The position numbers and the translations under genes are program-made. Positions 61,625-64,000 of a stretch of 64,000 nucleotides of DNA are shown piece by piece. A model generated the notes under the pieces. The model had not been told where the DNA came from and made no database searches. It saw only the letters and a list, made by a program, of their open reading frames with translations. Each line of letters opens with the position of its first letter. Within the stretch, counting starts at the first letter, position 1. The stretch is from Cesiribacter sp. (GTDB taxonomy: Bacteria; Bacteroidota; Bacteroidia; Cytophagales; Cyclobacteriaceae): assembly GCA_030147305.1 (NCBI GenBank), contig JASLAE010000007.1, forward strand, positions 1 to 64,000. Direction: 5' to 3'.

Positions 61625-62617
61625 TTAGGAGAAACTCTGTCCTAAAAAGTTGGGCTTAGCCATGCCGGATTTTCTGCGCTGTGGTGTAGCAAGCGGCCGG
61701 TTGATGATCTGGCCTAACAATCCCTCTTTCAGGGCATAGGTCGATACACGTATGCTGTTGATATGATAGGTTTCCAGCACAAAACGAATAAGGCAGGACG
61801 CCACCACAATCATGTCAACCCGCAGGGGAATCATGCCAGGAATAAGCAGGCGTTCTGCTTTATCCTTGACCAGTAGCTCTTCATGAATAGCATAGTAGGC
61901 ATTCATGGTCAGAGGTAATTCAGTGGCTATGAGATCTCTTTCTATATTATTTTCCTGGCAATAGATATCGCTTAAAGTGTCGAAAGAGCCGCTTGAACCC
62001 ACAAGTACGGTAGGACTAAAAGCCGCAACAGCCTCGGTAAGCGGCTTTAGCTTTTCAGCTAAATATTGCTGCAGGCGCAACACTTCGGCTGGAAGCATCG
62101 GGTCGTGGTGATGAAAAAGGTCTAATAAGCGTTGGGCACCGATTTCAAAGCTTTGTTTGTAAAAAGCTTGGTGTGCATCGGCAATAATAAATTCTACACT
62201 ACCGCCGCCAATGTCCATGATCAGGCTTTTATGCTGGCCAAGATTCAAGGCTCTGCGCACGCCCAGATAAATTAACTCAGCTTCCTCTTCTCCGGAAATT
62301 ACCTGCACCTGAATGCCTGTTTCCTGGAAAATTTTCTGGGTAATGGCGTCGCTGTTGGTCGCGTTGCGGATTGCGCTGGTTGCAGTAGCATAAACCTCTT
62401 TAACTGCCTGCTCCTCTATGATTTTGCTAAAGTGCTTAAGCGCCGCGATGGCTCTTGCCTGTGCCTCTTCTATGATGATGCTGGCATTGATACCACCTTC
62501 GCCAATTTTTACCGCTACTTTTTCACGATGCAATAGTTCTGTCCGTTGCCCGTAAACACGGGCAATTAGCAAATGGAAGGTATTGGTACCTAAATCTATG
62601 ACAGCTACTTTACGCAT
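61625..62617 (-). CDS. ppx: Ppx/GppA family phosphatase (exopolyphosphatase-like)
   Basis: Actin/hexokinase-fold phosphatase acting on polyphosphate or pppGpp. N-terminal nucleotide loop VAVIDLGTNTFHLLIA; second phosphate loop MDIGGGSVEFIIAD; VYATATSAIRNATNS and VLVGSSGSFDTL are also family features. ATG 62617 gives 330 aa; an upstream TTG at 62638 falls in the promoter. Which substrate it uses cannot be told from the sequence. It diverges from the DUF2652 gene. Confidence 0.93.
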   Translation of the reverse strand: MRKVAVIDLGTNTFHLLIARVYGQRTELLHREKVAVKIGEGGINASIIIEEAQARAIAALKHFSKIIEEQAVKEVYATATSAIRNATNSDAITQKIFQETGIQVQVISGEEEAELIYLGVRRALNLGQHKSLIMDIGGGSVEFIIADAHQAFYKQSFEIGAQRLLDLFHHHDPMLPAEVLRLQQYLAEKLKPLTEAVAAFSPTVLVGSSGSFDTLSDIYCQENNIERDLIATELPLTMNAYYAIHEELLVKDKAERLLIPGMIPLRVDMIVVASCLIRFVLETYHINSIRVSTYALKEGLLGQIINRPLATPQRRKSGMAKPNFLGQSFS

Positions 62618-62635
62618 TTTATGAAAAAACTTCGG

Positions 62636-62643
62636 CAAATATA
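62636..62643 (-). promoter_or_regulatory. -7 promoter element for ppx
   Basis: TATATTTG on the minus strand, an exact TAnnTTTG match. A TTG lies 16 bases upstream, slightly close. It overlaps the TTG at 62638, supporting ATG 62617 as the ppx start. Confidence 0.6.
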
Positions 62644-62918
62644 GCGATTAAGCAAAGATCAAGCGTTCGTTTATATAATCTGAACGCAGAAATCTTTTTA
62701 ATTTATGATAATAAAGTCCTGTATTTTAAATCGCTAAAATTATGCCACTGTTTAATTAATACGTAATTAGCCCTACAAAGTGTCATTTTTGTGTATTTCG
62801 TGCTGCTGTATTATTAATTTGCCAGTGGAGATTAACCTTGGTAATGGAACTTCGTTTACATTTACCGATTCAGCAACAGACATGTGGGTTAGCTTTGCCT
62901 GATTAAAATTTATATTCT

Positions 62919-63533
62919 ATGGGGAACAGCCTTGATAGCGCACCTGCCCTTATTTATATACCAGACATCAATGGATTTACCGCCTATATCAGCAGAACGG
63001 ATATTAGAATTGCTAAAAAAGTAATACCGGCCCTGCTTGAGACAATTATTGAGCAAAACGAACTGGGGCTCAAACTGGTGGAAATACAGGGAGATGCTAT
63101 CCTTTTCTACCGCATTGGGGATCCGCCTACTCCCTTTGAAATGGTTTCTCAGTCCAAGCGTATTTTTTCGGCTTTTACCGAAAAGCTTGAGGAACTGAGC
63201 AATCTGTTTCCGGAGGAGGCCATGTCGTTGCCCGACAGCCTGGGTATTAAAATCCTGGCCCATTACGGCAAAATTGCTATCACAAAAATCCGTGGCAATG
63301 TACGTTTAATTGGCGAGGACGTAATTATTGCCCACCGATTGTTAAAAAACAGTGTATCTGCCGATGAATACCTGCTCTTAACCGAGCAATACACGTCCAG
63401 GTTTGAAGAGGATGAGTTGGATAAGGTATTTGCCTTTGGTGAACTTCTCCACGGCCAGGACGAATATGAACACATCGGTGTGGTAAATTACCGATATGCA
63501 AGCCTTAAGCCGCTCTTCAGCCGCTCTGTTTAA
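62919..63533 (+). CDS. DUF2652 family protein, class III nucleotide-cyclase-like fold
   Basis: A 204-aa cytosolic protein that I recognise as DUF2652, related to class III adenylate/guanylate cyclases. Landmarks align: IPDINGFT (Asp16, first metal ligand position), LVEIQGDAILFY (Glu55 at the purine-selecting position, as in guanylate cyclases; Asp59, second metal position), and RLIGEDVIIAHRLL, where Arg140 matches the transition-state Arg but Ile136 replaces the catalytic Asn and Arg129 replaces the second base-selecting residue. Activity is therefore uncertain. It converges, with a 76-base gap, on a PycTM-type membrane protein. Confidence 0.85.
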   Translation: MGNSLDSAPALIYIPDINGFTAYISRTDIRIAKKVIPALLETIIEQNELGLKLVEIQGDAILFYRIGDPPTPFEMVSQSKRIFSAFTEKLEELSNLFPEEAMSLPDSLGIKILAHYGKIAITKIRGNVRLIGEDVIIAHRLLKNSVSADEYLLLTEQYTSRFEEDELDKVFAFGELLHGQDEYEHIGVVNYRYASLKPLFSRSV

Positions 63534-63609
63534 TTCCCGGATAACTTAATCATTGTAGCTGCAGCGGCAGCATACATTAGCTTCTTTTGCGGCGCTAAAT
63601 ACAATTCCG

Positions 63610-64000
63610 TTATTCAACAATCGTTACAGGGCCCTGGGATTGGGTGTATATAAAAATGGCAATAAATGCCAGCACCGTTAGCACCAGTGCTCCCATGAAA
63701 ATGTTGTAAGAGATACGCAACATTTTATACTTTTGGGTTAAGACAAGGCCTAAAAAGTAAATATCGATGCTCATGCTGTCATAAAGCAGGGTTTTAGAGC
63801 GGCCCAGCTCCTGCATGTTAGCGATAAATTCCTTCAGCTTCATTTTGGTAAAATTGCCGAAGAAAAGAGAACTGCTCTGCTTGTTCTTGATCTTCTCCAT
63901 GTTTACCTCTTTCTCGGTAACGTTAGGCCTTGCAGAAATTACTGCATAGATCACTGAAGTTAAGGAGCCAATGAGCAGAATGCCAATGGGAACGGTAAAC
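63610..64000 (-). CDS. Pycsar-effector-type (PycTM/DUF5706) membrane protein, C-terminal part only
   Basis: The frame is open through the right edge, so only about 129 C-terminal residues are seen. They begin with a transmembrane segment (VPIGILLIGSLTSVIYAVIS) followed by ARPN, then a conserved cytosolic part, SSLFFGNFTKMKLKEFIANM and DSMSIDIYFLGLVLTQKYKMLRISY, and a final helix (IFMGALVLTVLAFIAIFIY). This pattern is that of the PycTM/DUF5706 domain. In many Bacteroidota proteins it follows an N-terminal HD phosphohydrolase domain; whether that is so here is off the window. Confidence 0.82.
   Translation of the reverse strand, partial: FTVPIGILLIGSLTSVIYAVISARPNVTEKEVNMEKIKNKQSSSLFFGNFTKMKLKEFIANMQELGRSKTLLYDSMSIDIYFLGLVLTQKYKMLRISYNIFMGALVLTVLAFIAIFIYTQSQGPVTIVE

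Noticed and set aside
63555..63575. Hairpin GTAGCTGC/GCAGC-A-TAC between the DUF2652 and PycTM genes as a terminator
   Set aside because: The stem has a bulge and no T-tract on either strand, so terminator function is not supported.

Overview
This window is a stretch of a Bacteroidota chromosome, most likely order Cytophagales. Three things point there. The gene order trnY-trnG-trnT-tuf-trnW-secE-nusG-rplKAJL-rpoBC-DUF3467-rpsLG-fusA-rpsJ-rplC...rplQ is typical of the phylum. Recognisable promoters carry the Bacteroidota -7 element TAnnTTTG, sometimes with a TTTG or TTG about 19-20 bases upstream. Shine-Dalgarno sequences are almost absent. No rRNA, CRISPR array, insertion sequence or prophage was seen.

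Layout. 1-8.6 kb holds mixed metabolic genes, mostly on the minus strand: a secreted GH5 glycoside hydrolase cut by the left edge, two aldo/keto reductases, a YjjX-type NTPase, a membrane von Willebrand A protein and FabG; then lpdA on the plus strand. 8.6-13.4 kb holds a possible micropeptide unit and a 1378-residue secreted protein with an apparently inactive trypsin-like domain followed by about thirty TPRs. 13.4-25.3 kb holds threonine aldolase, an EamA transporter, RarA/MgsA, a glycosyltransferase, an ECF sigma/anti-sigma pair leading into gmk and nadD, frr-pyrH, a biotin carrier protein and an M1 aminopeptidase lipoprotein.

25.4-57 kb is the information-processing core. It runs from four tRNA genes (plus one decayed tRNA-Gly copy) and tuf, through secE/nusG, the L11-L1-L10-L7/L12 and rpoBC operons, rpsL-rpsG-fusA-rpsJ and the S10-spc-alpha ribosomal supercluster, to rpoA and rplQ. 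Almost all genes are spaced by 0-25 bases or overlap. Hairpin terminators and fresh -7 elements divide the region into transcription units, and in two places the next promoter overlaps or abuts the previous terminator.

57-64 kb holds carA, eno, a DivIC/FtsB-like protein, an outer-membrane-like protein, an Ldh-family oxidoreductase and a Ppx/GppA phosphatase. At the right edge a DUF2652 cyclase-like protein converges on the C-terminus of a Pycsar-effector-type (PycTM/DUF5706) membrane protein.

Most of the window is ordinary housekeeping DNA. The items most worth a second look are the right-edge cyclase-like/PycTM pair, the duplicated and disrupted tRNA-Gly, the pseudoprotease-TPR giant, the terminator-promoter overlaps and the DUF3467 gene joined to rpoC.
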